The position numbers and the translations under genes are program-made. A model generated the notes under the pieces. It made no database searches. It had not been told where the DNA came from and saw only the letters and a list, made by a program, of their open reading frames with translations. Below are positions 1 through 6,456 of a DNA stretch of 22,028 nt, piece after piece. Numbering within the stretch: position 1 is the stretch's first letter; every line of letters begins with the position of its first letter. Origin of the DNA: a virus; IMG/VR virus record IMGVR_UViG_3300045999_007904, positions 1 to 22,028 of that record. One strand, written 5' to 3'.

Positions 1-56
1 TTGCGCCGAGCCTTGCGCCGTGTCAGCAACTCAATCGCGGCCTCTTGGGGTGTCAT
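1..56 (-). CDS. terL: Terminase large subunit, N-terminal fragment (cut by window edge)
   Basis: Only the first 18 codons are visible; reading leftward from the ATG at 56 they give MTPQEAAIELLTRRKARR. This Arg-rich opening helix with a TPxEAAxELLxRR pattern is typical of phage large terminase N-termini. The start codon overlaps the stop of the small terminase gene (ATGA), the usual terS-terL arrangement, and suggests translational coupling. The ATPase and nuclease domains lie outside the window, so the call rests on the short N-terminus and gene order. The large subunit would translocate DNA into the prohead. Confidence 0.6.
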   Translation of the reverse strand, partial: MTPQEAAIELLTRRKARR

Positions 57-454
57 TCCGCAGGCGCATCTTTGCCGAGCGCCACAGCCTCAAGGACAGC
101 ATCCGAGGCGGCTTGCGGGGACATCGAACGATCAGAGGATGTGTGATCGAGCTGGCGTACATCTGCCCATTCAGTGCGGGCGCGGTTTTTCACACCAAAA
201 ATCGCCATAGTGGCGTTGCCCTCGCCAGTGATGGCATTTTTACGGGCGACTTCTTCCCACCATGCACCGGAAGCGGCCTGCCCGGTTTTTATGGCATCAC
301 AAAATTCAGGATATTCATCACGCCAGCGGTAAATTGTTTCAAGCGACACACCCAAATGACCCGCAAGCCCCATCAGGCTATACCCTTGCGCCAAAAACGG
401 CACAACCCGTTCAACCATTGCCGGATCGTATTTTGTTGGCCTGCCTGCTGGCAT
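53..454 (-). CDS. terS: Terminase small subunit
   Basis: A 133-residue protein, normal length for phage small terminases, which recognise the packaging site and hand DNA to the large subunit. It opens MPAGRPTKYDP, followed by a helix-turn-helix at about residues 25-51 (LAGHLGVSLETIYRWRDEYPEF) and then the WWEEVARKNA and IFGVKNRARTEW segments that recur in this family. The C-terminal 30 residues are low-complexity, as expected for a flexible tail. The ATG at 454 is preceded on the minus strand by GGAGGAATT, a strong ribosome binding site. Its stop overlaps the terL start. A promoter-like pair lies upstream at 477-505. Confidence 0.85.
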   Translation of the reverse strand: MPAGRPTKYDPAMVERVVPFLAQGYSLMGLAGHLGVSLETIYRWRDEYPEFCDAIKTGQAASGAWWEEVARKNAITGEGNATMAIFGVKNRARTEWADVRQLDHTSSDRSMSPQAASDAVLEAVALGKDAPAE

Positions 455-476
455 AATTCCTCCTGATTTTCATCAC

Positions 477-505
477 AATTTAACAATTCCCAAAGCCATG
501 CGCAA
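477..505 (-). promoter_or_regulatory. Candidate sigma70-type promoter for the terminase genes
   Basis: On the minus strand TTGCGC (500-505) is followed after exactly 17 bases by TAAATT (477-482), then the GGAGG site and the terS start at 454. The boxes match the consensus only partly. It sits back to back with the plus-strand promoter at 545-573, which shares the TTGCG element. Confidence 0.4.
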
Positions 506-544
506 GCCTGCAAAAAAAAATGCGCTTGTGCAAAAAAAAAACTA

Positions 545-573
545 TTGCGGATTAGAAAAAAAGGGGATATATT
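545..573 (+). promoter_or_regulatory. Sigma70-type promoter with upstream phased A-tracts
   Basis: TTGCGG (545-550), a 17-base spacer and TATATT (568-573) form a good promoter for the small-gene operon starting at 616. Just upstream, two near-repeats of about 21 bases (499-520 and 521-541) each end in an A9-A10 tract, about two helical turns apart. Such tracts could bend DNA or act as an UP element. The repeats also contain a gcgcaagc/gcttgtgc inverted repeat with one mismatch. Confidence 0.6.
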
Positions 574-615
574 CTTTTTCATGAGAGGGCAATCAAGCCC
601 CACGGAGAACCTAAA

Positions 616-933
616 ATGACCCGCACCGAATACCAAACCCTGACAGCTACCTACATCGACGCGCAAGACCTTACAGATCTGGTTTTGGACGATGAAGTTG
701 CCAACGGCATTTTTGCCAAAGAAATCAAAAGCCTGACGTTTGAGATTGATACTGTTGAGCACGGGCGGTTTGATGATGAGCCGGATGTTGCGGCCGACAT
801 TACCGACATCCGAATCGAACTGACCCGCCAAGATGGCAGCATTGTTAGCGATTTTGATTCTGTTGCGCTGGCGCTGGGTAAAATATGGCTCAGGCAGATC
901 CGCAATCAGGCAGTCAGCAACCAACTGATCTGA
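616..933 (+). CDS. Hypothetical acidic phage protein, 105 aa
   Basis: First gene of the plus-strand operon. The ATG at 616 has GGAGA about nine bases upstream (603-607). The product is soluble and acidic, with many Asp/Glu residues and alternating polar/hydrophobic strands (KSLTFEIDTVEHGRFDDEP, ADITDIRIELTRQDGS) that suggest a small beta-rich fold. I see no catalytic motif, signal peptide or membrane segment and do not recognise a family. Its position directly behind the 568 promoter suggests early expression. Confidence 0.65.
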   Translation: MTRTEYQTLTATYIDAQDLTDLVLDDEVANGIFAKEIKSLTFEIDTVEHGRFDDEPDVAADITDIRIELTRQDGSIVSDFDSVALALGKIWLRQIRNQAVSNQLI

Positions 934-943
934 GAGGGCCAAA

Positions 944-1063
944 ATGACAGAAGAAGAAGCATACCTCGAAGCGCTGGCAGAAGAATTTTACTACTACGCC
1001 AGCCAAGAATACCCGGAGGGCCTAGCGCCCTCCCCCATCTCAAAACAGGAAATACAAAAATGA
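944..1063 (+). CDS. Hypothetical small acidic protein, 39 aa
   Basis: A short frame starting MTEEEAYLEALAEEFYYYAS, ten bases after the previous stop, with GAGAGGG (932-938) as ribosome binding site. The first half should form an acidic amphipathic helix; three consecutive tyrosines are notable. Its stop overlaps the next start (ATGA at 1060-1063), which argues that it is translated and coupled to the next gene. Function unknown. Confidence 0.5.
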   Translation: MTEEEAYLEALAEEFYYYASQEYPEGLAPSPISKQEIQK

Positions 1064-1281
1064 CACTTGAAGAAATTGTAAACCAAATCCGCCAAATGGA
1101 CGTTGCGACCATTGAAGCGACGCATACAGACATCAACAAAAAAATGCAACGTGCTCGCAATCCTCAAATCCGGCTGGGCTATGCGCTGATCATCGAAAAC
1201 CTTGAATTGCAAAAATTTATCAAAACCACAGAGCCTTGCGACATGAGCGACGAAGAATTGCTGGCAGAACTTACAGCATAA
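1060..1281 (+). CDS. Hypothetical helical protein, 73 aa
   Basis: Starts at the ATG overlapping the preceding stop; the ribosome binding site is the AGGA within the upstream gene (1047-1050). The sequence (TLEEIVNQIRQMDVATIEATHTDINKKMQRAR, then IENLELQKF and MSDEELLAELTA) is predicted to be almost wholly helical with no membrane segment. No family recognised. It belongs to the small-gene early operon. A GC-rich stem-loop follows it at 1290-1309. Confidence 0.6.
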   Translation: MTLEEIVNQIRQMDVATIEATHTDINKKMQRARNPQIRLGYALIIENLELQKFIKTTEPCDMSDEELLAELTA

Positions 1282-1289
1282 TTTCAACA

Positions 1290-1309
1290 GGGCGGCAATC
1301 ACGCCGCCC
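1290..1309 (+). other. Intercistronic GC-rich stem-loop
   Basis: GGGCGGC (1290-1296), loop AATCAC, GCCGCCC (1303-1309): a perfect 7-bp stem. There is no T-tract after it, so it is unlikely to be an intrinsic terminator. It ends 23 bases before the next start codon (1333), and may influence mRNA stability or translation of the AT-rich gene. Confidence 0.5.
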
Positions 1310-1332
1310 CGAATCAAACAAAGGAAAGTGCA

Positions 1333-1644
1333 ATGAAAAAACATTATACAGCAAAAGAACTAATCGACAGTGGTTCTGTTTTTCACGGAATAACATTTGA
1401 TTTTATCAATAAAACAAATGACATAAAAGAATTATTTTTGTTAGCATGTTTTTTTGGTAAACAAATTGAAGCGTGCGATTTGCATATGAAAACCTTAGAT
1501 TTCAAAATTTTCAAACGTATATTTAATAACGAATATTACAAAAACACAATCAGGGATTATAAATTTTGTAAAATTTGCATGGATTCTTGCTTAAAAAAAA
1601 TAAAAACTCTTAAAGAATTTTCCCAAAAAACCAAAAACCAATAG
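1333..1644 (+). CDS. Hypothetical AT-rich protein, 103 aa, likely acquired
   Basis: The ATG at 1333 follows AGGAAAG (1321-1327). By hand count the gene is about 25% G+C, while its neighbours are near 50%, so it was probably acquired from a different source. The product is basic and rich in Lys, Phe and Asn, with five cysteines including CKICMDSC near residues 80-87, which could bind metal or form disulfides. It has no clear signal peptide or membrane segment. The KELFLLACFFGKQIEACDLHMKTLDFKIFKRIF stretch resembles short helical-repeat proteins but I cannot assign a family. Insertion as a single gene within an operon is typical of phage morons. Confidence 0.55.
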   Translation: MKKHYTAKELIDSGSVFHGITFDFINKTNDIKELFLLACFFGKQIEACDLHMKTLDFKIFKRIFNNEYYKNTIRDYKFCKICMDSCLKKIKTLKEFSQKTKNQ

Positions 1645-1653
1645 GATAACACC

Positions 1654-1806
1654 ATGACCACCAAAAACGCCGTATGCCTTATTTTATCTACAGTTGTGTG
1701 GGTAGTTATAGGTTTTGCAATCCTTGAGTCTGCATTGCGTGATAATTTTGATCCTGAGCAATATTGCGATGGCTCCAAGGCCGCTGCTATTGTGTGCCAG
1801 CCATAA
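1654..1806 (+). CDS. Small single-pass membrane protein, 50 aa
   Basis: A short frame beginning MTTKNAVCLILSTVVWVVIG. Residues 6-25 form one hydrophobic helix preceded by a Lys, followed by a short tail with two cysteines (QYCDG and IVCQP) that could form a disulfide if exported. AGGA at 1643-1646 provides the ribosome binding site. It lies tightly between two other genes of the same operon. It could be a small inner-membrane effector; nothing identifies its target. Confidence 0.5.
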   Translation: MTTKNAVCLILSTVVWVVIGFAILESALRDNFDPEQYCDGSKAAAIVCQP

Positions 1807-1824
1807 AAATGGAGTATTGCACCA

Positions 1825-2070
1825 ATGACCATTACCAAAAACGGTAAATATCAACCTCGGCGAGACATGCGGCCACATCCATTGCCGGATGAAATCTGGG
1901 CGGCACGTCTGGCCGCTAACCTCACCCAGTATGAGGCCGGCTATCTGCTGTATACCAGCAATCGCCATTGGTCAAATTGGGAGACTGGAGCGTCCAAAAT
2001 GCCTCGCGCAGCGTGGCATCTGTTCCTGATCCTGACCGACCAGACCGACAAGCTGGAAAAAACGGCATAG
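1825..2070 (+). CDS. Helix-turn-helix (XRE-like) DNA-binding protein, 81 aa
   Basis: Residues about 23-60 (EIWAARLAANLTQYEAGYLLYTSNRHWSNWETGASKMPRAAWHLF) follow the XRE/Cro pattern: a first helix, the LTQYEAGYLL turn segment, the recognition region ending in WSNWETG, then a closing helix. The S/xxWExG signature is frequent in such phage regulators. The N-terminus is basic and proline-rich and probably disordered. GGAG (1811-1814) precedes the ATG. It would act as a transcription regulator in the cytoplasm; its operator is unknown. The AGTTCGCG repeats at 2442-2707 are one possible, untested target. Confidence 0.6.
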   Translation: MTITKNGKYQPRRDMRPHPLPDEIWAARLAANLTQYEAGYLLYTSNRHWSNWETGASKMPRAAWHLFLILTDQTDKLEKTA

Positions 2071-2164
2071 GAAGCGTTTTGACGCTTTTGGCTACGCAGA
2101 ATTGTTTTCAACCACAGACCCCACTAGAAACGCCTTAAAACGCGAAATAGAGGCATTTTGAACC

Positions 2165-2386
2165 ATGAATGACAACTCATCTGAACGATCCCGCGATTTT
2201 ACCCGCAACAGCTTGATCAACAATCTGGAGGGAATGGCAATCTGGATGTACGCTTTTCCCGAACAGGTGGACATGCTGCACAAGGACGACCTGCTTCAGA
2301 TCCAGATGTCCGCCGAGAGGCTGGAAACCCGGCTCAATCAGACGCTAGACTGGCTGGCCCGTGAAACGGGGAGGAAACGGAAATAG
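2165..2386 (+). CDS. Hypothetical helical protein, 73 aa
   Basis: Last gene of the operon, 94 bases after the HTH gene and directly followed by a strong terminator. The product is soluble, with a helix around IQMSAERLETRLNQTLDWLARETGRKRK and a basic C-terminal tip (residues 68-73). No motif or known family is recognised. The ATG at 2165 has only a weak upstream purine run (AGGC), so translation may be low. Confidence 0.5.
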   Translation: MNDNSSERSRDFTRNSLINNLEGMAIWMYAFPEQVDMLHKDDLLQIQMSAERLETRLNQTLDWLARETGRKRK

Positions 2387-2405
2387 CAACACCATCCCCA
2401 GAACA

Positions 2406-2431
2406 CCCCGGCCATTGTGCCGGGGTTTTTT
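2406..2431 (+). terminator. Rho-independent terminator of the small-gene operon
   Basis: CCCCGGC (2406-2412), loop CATTGT, GCCGGGG (2419-2425), then six T (2426-2431). A 7-bp G+C stem with an immediate U-tract 20 bases after the stop of the last gene is a textbook terminator. Confidence 0.9.
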
Positions 2432-2457
2432 ATGACCGCATAGTTCGACAAGTTCGC

Positions 2458-2486
2458 GATAGTTCGCGCTAAATCCGCGAACTATC
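2458..2486. repeat. Perfect 11-bp inverted repeat within the iteron cluster
   Basis: GATAGTTCGCG (2458-2468), 7-base spacer CTAAATC, CGCGAACTATC (2476-2486). It joins two iteron units head to head and could bind a dimeric protein or extrude as a hairpin. A second, shorter copy (TAGTTCGC, 8-base spacer, GCGAACTA) is at 2674-2697. Confidence 0.8.
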
Positions 2487-2581
2487 TCCCAAACCAGCTT
2501 TCCTACTCTATCTATATGATAATAATTAATAATTCTCTCTCTTATACTACGTATAAAGGTAGTTAGTTCGCGCATAGCAAT

Positions 2582-2624
2582 ACCCCCCCTTCCCATTTTT
2601 TCCTTTCGGAGGGGAAGAGGGGGT
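2582..2624. repeat. C-tract/G-tract hairpin in the candidate origin
   Basis: An ACCCCCCCTTCCC arm (2582-2594) can pair with GGGAAGAGGGGGT (2612-2624) with a single C-A mismatch, leaving a 17-base loop that contains a T6 run. The strong strand asymmetry (C-rich then G-rich) is unlike the rest of the window. It may be a single-strand initiation hairpin or a polymerase pause site. Confidence 0.5.
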
Positions 2625-2709
2625 GGCGCGAACTGCGAACTAACCGATTTTTCCGTTAAATATCAAGGCGCTTTAGTTCGCAAAAATCCGCGAACTATCT
2701 GCGAACTTG

Positions 2710-4851
2710 CTAACTATCTCTGCCTCTAACTCTATAATATCTAACAGTTTTTCCAGTTGTACCCTTTTTTTCGTCGTAGTCAAGCTCTCCTGAATCGATC
2801 AACTGGATAATTGCCTCCTTAAAATCCCGTTGCCGGGCAGAATTGAACTTTTTTAAAAGCGCCGTGTGCGTGATCGTGCCCGATTCGCGAACGTATCCCA
2901 GAAGCTTTTTCAAAAACCCGCCCCATTCCGTGTCAGACACGTTCTCGGCCAGACCCTTAGCAAGACTGTCAGCGCAAAACAGCGCCACATCCCGACCCCA
3001 CTCCATCGCTTCCTCGCTGATCTGGCCGTATTCATGCGCCAAAAGCGCCAGCTTGGCCGCATGTTCGGCAACCCGGCCATAAACGACATGCAACCCCGTC
3101 TTGTGAATGATCGCCTTATCGCACCGCTCGTCCATATCCAGCACTAACGCATCCCACATCCGGCGGGCACCGTCGGTCATGGGGATGGTGGCAGGGCGCA
3201 ATCCCGCAAACGGATCATCCCGTGTCGGCTGGTTCAGGCCGCCTGATATGATATGGTTTGTCATGGATAAGAGCGCGGCAGGCGGTTGTTCCACAGACCC
3301 GCCCTGTTTGCGCTTGGGAAGGCCGTCAGGGCACTGGAACAATAACCAGCGTGGCAGGAAGCCCGAACTGGCATCACGGCTCTTCAGCGCCGCGAAAAAA
3401 CTTTCAGGCTCGGACATCCCATAAACCGACAGGCATGGATCCTGAATGACCTTGGTCTCGATCTTTTCGTCTGCATACTCCCGGCCCCGGTACGCCGTTG
3501 TGGCGCTGGTTGCCAGCTTGGTGAGCGTGGTCAAAACCTCGGATTGCACCGTGGCATTCCGGTGGGTTAATTTCTCCAACTCCTTCCCCATCTCGTCCAT
3601 GATGGAAAGCGCCCGGCCTTGGCGTTTATGCAGCGCCATAACGATCCCGGATTCCGAGAAGAACGATCCCGTCATCATGGCCGCCGCTTCTGTTCCGCAA
3701 GCGTTTAGGAGACTGTCTAAACACCGCCGCCCGTGATCCTTGCCCGTGCCCGATGCGGCAATGCCAAGGGTGTACATGTTAGTTCTAAGATCCGTTTCAG
3801 TGCGGATCTTGTGCGCATACACGGCCCCGGCCCCGGCAATGGCCGCAGCCATAGACAGCAGCGGCGTTTCCCGGCGGCTGGTGGATTCGATCCAATCCCT
3901 CAACATCCCGACATAGCCGGGGGCGCGCAACATGCACACAGGCAGCCCGGATTGCTTGGCCCGGACGTGTTCTTCCACCGACTGCATGAAGGCCGTTGCA
4001 TCGAACTCGTCATCATCCGGCGGTGTTGGCAGCCACCCCTGCCCGATAGCATGGTGAAACAGTGTTCCGATATCAATCGGGCGGCCCTTGTACTTGCCAA
4101 AGCTGGCCCACTTGCGCGGCATTTCGTCAGGCTTGTATGTGCTACCTCGGCTCGACCAGTTATCCCACACCTGGAACCCGGCATCGCCAAAGGCGTTGTG
4201 CAGCGCCATGCCGCAGTCCACCCAGTCCTGATACGGCTCGCAGCTGATATGATCCAGCGCCCGGCGCACCTCTTCCACATCGGGCGGCGGCAGGTCTGAT
4301 CTAACAGGTGGCATCAGGCGGGTGACGCCCATAAGATCATCCACCACCTTGACAAAATCCACAGGTAGTAGCGGCAACTCAACATCGCCCAGGGTGTCCT
4401 GGGTGAGCCAAGTGTATGGCTGGCGCGTGTCTGGGTGGATCGACGGCGGCAGCACGGTGTGCCGCCCAATGGAAAGCAGTTCAAGAACGCACTTGCCATC
4501 TTTTGACCATTTCCGGTTGCGCTCGTCCTGGATTTTGTAAAACCACGTTTCCCCCCGTGCGCCACGTTTTCTCACAGGCGACGGCGGCAGCTTGGCCTTG
4601 ATCTTGGCGTGGAGGCCGTCCACGTCCTCGTCAAAATCCAGCGCCACAATACCGGACGCTGGCCCGGTGCACAGGCCGATTCCGCCCGATCCGTAAACGC
4701 CCTCCCATTCATCAATCTCGGATTCTGCCGCTGGCCGCTGGCAATAGATTTGCCAACCTTTGACAGCCGGGATCTTTTCACCCGAACGCAACGGGATAAC
4801 CGACAGGCCGCTCTCCCAAAGCCGTCGGCCATAATCTGCGAAAACAGTCAT
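2710..4851 (-). CDS. Primase-helicase: PrimPol domain, PriCT-type linker, DUF3987-like ATPase
   Basis: 713 residues. Residues 5-165 resemble a bifunctional primase/polymerase (AEP) domain: VIPLRSGEKIPAVKGW, the metal-binding ALDFDED (70-76) and the SIGRHTVLPPSIHP strand (127-140). Residues about 190-270 look like the PriCT_2 module (ALDHISCEPYQDWVDCGMALHNAFG, WDNWSSRGS). Residues 300-680 match the DUF3987 helicase-like pattern, with Walker A GIAASGTGKDHG (363-374) and Walker B SIMDEMGKE (416-424). It should synthesise primers and unwind DNA at the replication fork. It starts three bases after the stop of the HTH gene, so the two are co-transcribed leftward. Its end abuts the proposed origin. 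Length and domain order are normal for phage primase-helicases. Confidence 0.85.
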   Translation of the reverse strand: MTVFADYGRRLWESGLSVIPLRSGEKIPAVKGWQIYCQRPAAESEIDEWEGVYGSGGIGLCTGPASGIVALDFDEDVDGLHAKIKAKLPPSPVRKRGARGETWFYKIQDERNRKWSKDGKCVLELLSIGRHTVLPPSIHPDTRQPYTWLTQDTLGDVELPLLPVDFVKVVDDLMGVTRLMPPVRSDLPPPDVEEVRRALDHISCEPYQDWVDCGMALHNAFGDAGFQVWDNWSSRGSTYKPDEMPRKWASFGKYKGRPIDIGTLFHHAIGQGWLPTPPDDDEFDATAFMQSVEEHVRAKQSGLPVCMLRAPGYVGMLRDWIESTSRRETPLLSMAAAIAGAGAVYAHKIRTETDLRTNMYTLGIAASGTGKDHGRRCLDSLLNACGTEAAAMMTGSFFSESGIVMALHKRQGRALSIMDEMGKELEKLTHRNATVQSEVLTTLTKLATSATTAYRGREYADEKIETKVIQDPCLSVYGMSEPESFFAALKSRDASSGFLPRWLLFQCPDGLPKRKQGGSVEQPPAALLSMTNHIISGGLNQPTRDDPFAGLRPATIPMTDGARRMWDALVLDMDERCDKAIIHKTGLHVVYGRVAEHAAKLALLAHEYGQISEEAMEWGRDVALFCADSLAKGLAENVSDTEWGGFLKKLLGYVRESGTITHTALLKKFNSARQRDFKEAIIQLIDSGELDYDEKKGTTGKTVRYYRVRGRDS

Positions 4852-4854
4852 TTT

Positions 4855-5031
4855 TCAGGCCTTTTTTGTGTTCAGATAGTTGTCAAGCGCAACCGTGGTG
4901 CTGAGACTTGGCACATAGTTTTCATCCCGCATGATGCGGTAGATGGTTTCCCGATGCAGCCCCGTGGCTTTGGCAACCACATTCAGGCGACGGTCTGACA
5001 GTTCCGCCCGGATTTCCTTGAGGGTACGCAT
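4855..5031 (-). CDS. Small Cro-like HTH transcription regulator, 58 aa
   Basis: A short gene starting MRTLKEIRAELSDRRLN at 5031. Residues 17-34 (NVVAKATGLHRETIYRIM) form a clear helix-turn-helix, with the ATGLHRETI turn and recognition helix, and the tail SLSTTVALDNYL matches the dimerising helix of Cro/XRE proteins. It is about Cro length and lacks a cleavable C-terminal domain, so it is a simple repressor/activator rather than a LexA/CI-type. It reads leftward into the primase gene, and the palindromes at 5061-5096 lie between it and the rightward Sak4 operon, making it the obvious regulator of both directions. A weak purine-poor ribosome site precedes it. Confidence 0.7.
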   Translation of the reverse strand: MRTLKEIRAELSDRRLNVVAKATGLHRETIYRIMRDENYVPSLSTTVALDNYLNTKKA

Positions 5032-5060
5032 ATTTTTTTGCCCTTATCGTTGTTTTTGAC

Positions 5061-5096
5061 GTTGACAGGTTGTCACTTTTCCAGTTAACTGTCAAC
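5061..5096. promoter_or_regulatory. Divergent control region: palindromic operator over a promoter
   Basis: GTTGACAG (5061-5068) and CTGTCAAC (5089-5096) form a perfect 8-bp inverted repeat with 20 bases between. Within it TGACA-GGT-TGTCA (5063-5075) is a second, compact palindrome. On the plus strand TTGACA (5062-5067), a 17-base spacer and TTAACT (5085-5090) make a consensus -35 with a weak -10, driving the gene at 5121. A protein bound to the palindromes would cover the promoter, so repression by the adjacent HTH protein is the likely mode. Confidence 0.6.
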
Positions 5097-5120
5097 ACGA
5101 CAAAACAAAGGGAGTCAAAA

Positions 5121-5894
5121 ATGATTGATCTGACAAAGCGCCAAACCAAGCCGCCCAAGCCGCCGCGCATTGTGCTGTATGGTGAGCCGAAGGTTGGCAA
5201 GAGCACGTTTTCGGCGCAATGCCCGGATGTGTTTTTTATCGATACCGAAGACGGCCACGACTATTTGCGCCGGGAATTGGGCGACCGATACAACGGCGCA
5301 CAGGTGACATCTTTTGCAGCGCAGCGTGACGGTGAGCATTCGTTTGTCGAGGTGCTGACGGCGCTCGCAAAACAGGATCATCCATTTAAGGCCGTGTGCA
5401 TTGATACGGTGGACTGGCTGGAACGCATGGTGCATGAGGACATTTGCGCCAAGTACGGTGCTACCAGCATCACGGACAAGAAGAACGAGCGAACCAGCTA
5501 CGGACAAGGCTACATTGCCGCTGCGAACGTGTTCCGCGACATCTGCTTGCGCCTTGATCGGCTGCGGGCGGCAAAGGGCATGACGGTGATTCTGCTGGCG
5601 CATAGCGTTTGCAAGCGCATCGAAGAGCCGGATGCGGAAGGCTACGATCGGTTTGTGATGAAATTACACGAAAAAGCGGAAGCCGTGATACGTGAATGGG
5701 CAGATATGCTGCTGTTTGCCCGACTGGAGACGCGAACTCTTGCCACAGGCCAGAAGGTTCAAGGCGAGCGTGTTTTGATTTCTGGCGGTAGCCGAATTGC
5801 TGTTGTTGGCAGCCGCACGGCTTTGCCGGATCGCCTGCCGCTGAATTGGCAGGATTTTATCAACGCCTATAATGGCAAAACGGAAGGAAACTAA
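5121..5894 (+). CDS. Sak4-like ATPase (phage nucleotide-binding protein, AAA_24)
   Basis: 257 residues from the ATG at 5121, chosen because AAGGGAG (5108-5114) lies at proper distance; an upstream in-frame ATG at 5070 lies inside the promoter and is rejected. Walker A is GEPKVGKST (21-29), Walker B AVCIDTVDW (91-99), and TVILLAHS (155-162) is the sensor strand. Layout and length fit the Sak4/AAA_24 group, RecA-like core ATPases linked to phage single-strand annealing recombination. It likely loads onto single-stranded DNA with the DUF669 protein encoded four bases downstream. First gene of the rightward replication operon, under the operator at 5061-5096. Confidence 0.8.
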   Translation: MIDLTKRQTKPPKPPRIVLYGEPKVGKSTFSAQCPDVFFIDTEDGHDYLRRELGDRYNGAQVTSFAAQRDGEHSFVEVLTALAKQDHPFKAVCIDTVDWLERMVHEDICAKYGATSITDKKNERTSYGQGYIAAANVFRDICLRLDRLRAAKGMTVILLAHSVCKRIEEPDAEGYDRFVMKLHEKAEAVIREWADMLLFARLETRTLATGQKVQGERVLISGGSRIAVVGSRTALPDRLPLNWQDFINAYNGKTEGN

Positions 5895-5897
5895 CCC

Positions 5898-6404
5898 ATG
5901 TTTGATTTAGACTTTGGCGGCATCGACGTTGCCGACGTTGTGACTGATGTGCGCGTCCCGGTGGTTCCTGCTGGCGTGTATGCAGTCCACATTGTGGATT
6001 GCGACCTCAAGCAGATCACAGGCAAAGACGGCACGAAATACCCGCCTGTAACGCATATCTTTTTTGAGATTCTGGAGGGGCCGGAACAAGGGCGACTGAT
6101 TGATATTGGTTTCAGTCTGGCCGATAAACGCGAACAGGTGAGCAAAACCGGAAAGCCGTACACTTGGGCGCAGATTGCACACGGGCAGGTTGGCCGCATC
6201 TATAAGGCCGTTGGCGTTGCCAAGATGGGCAAGCTGTCCGAGATTAAGGGCAAAAAGTTTTTGCTTGGCGTGAAGGTTCGGGAAAAGAACGAGTACGAAT
6301 CGAACGAGTTTGAATCGGCGATGGAGTACCGTGCATCGTTTACGCCTGCCCCGGCTCAGGCAGCACCCGCACAAAAAACGGCTGATCCGCTCAACTGGGA
6401 ATAG
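5898..6404 (+). CDS. DUF669 family protein, probable single-stranded-DNA-binding partner of Sak4
   Basis: 168 residues, starting three bases after the Sak4 stop with GGAAAC as ribosome site. The sequence has the DUF669 layout: FDFGG-type start (MFDLDFGGIDVADV), VPAGVYAVHIVDCDLK, then an interrupted beta-barrel ending FLLGVKVREKNEYESNEFESAMEYRAS. An Ala/Pro/Gln-rich linker (150-162) and acidic tip DPLNWE follow, which resembles the protein-interaction tail of single-strand binding proteins. In phages DUF669 genes commonly sit beside Sak4-type ATPases; SSB-like activity is inferred from that and the fold pattern, not proven here. Confidence 0.7.
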   Translation: MFDLDFGGIDVADVVTDVRVPVVPAGVYAVHIVDCDLKQITGKDGTKYPPVTHIFFEILEGPEQGRLIDIGFSLADKREQVSKTGKPYTWAQIAHGQVGRIYKAVGVAKMGKLSEIKGKKFLLGVKVREKNEYESNEFESAMEYRASFTPAPAQAAPAQKTADPLNWE

Positions 6405-6415
6405 CATTTACGCCC

Positions 6416-6434
6416 GCCGGGAGCGCATCCCGGC
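6416..6434 (+). other. Intercistronic GC-rich stem-loop
   Basis: GCCGGGA (6416-6422), loop GCGCA, TCCCGGC (6428-6434): a perfect 7-bp stem without a following T-tract. It ends 22 bases before the start codon of the helicase-methyltransferase gene, similar in spacing to the stem-loops at 1290-1309 and 16423-16450. Confidence 0.5.
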
Positions 6435-6456
6435 AACATAACAAGGGAGAAAAAAA

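Larger units (their letters stand above)
2442..2707. repeat. Iteron-like cluster of AGTTCG(C) repeats, candidate replication origin
   Basis: This non-coding stretch (intergenic region 2387-2709) holds ten copies of AGTTCG, mostly extended to AGTTCGCG or AGTTCGCA: forward at 2442, 2451, 2461, 2565 and 2675, and inverted (ending in GAACT) at 2476-2483, 2627-2634, 2634-2641, 2689-2696 and 2700-2707. A 17-base unit, AAATCCGCGAACTATCT, occurs exactly at 2471-2487 and 2684-2700. Between the two groups lies an AT-rich core (about 2500-2560). The region sits between two convergent gene ends, where operators would have little purpose, and abuts the primase-helicase gene. Known theta and phage origins combine iterons with an AT-rich unwinding element, so an origin is the best inference; a regulator- or partition-binding site is the alternative. 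Confidence 0.6.

Noticed and set aside
20-466. 148-residue plus-strand frame over terS
   Set aside because: Antisense to terS, which has a clear family match and ribosome site.
373-942. 189-residue open frame on the minus strand
   Set aside because: Runs antisense to the 616-933 gene, through the divergent promoters and into terS in another frame; no motif.
2442-2707. CRISPR-like repeat array
   Set aside because: Repeat units are only 6-9 bases conserved, occur in both orientations and have irregular spacing; no cas genes are present.
3733-4299. 188-residue open frame on the plus strand
   Set aside because: Lies entirely antisense to the primase-helicase gene, with no ribosome site and no recognisable domain.
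5070-5120. Upstream ATG as start of the Sak4-like gene
   Set aside because: It lies within the promoter/operator and has no ribosome site; the ATG at 5121 has AAGGGAG at proper distance and leaves a normal-length protein.
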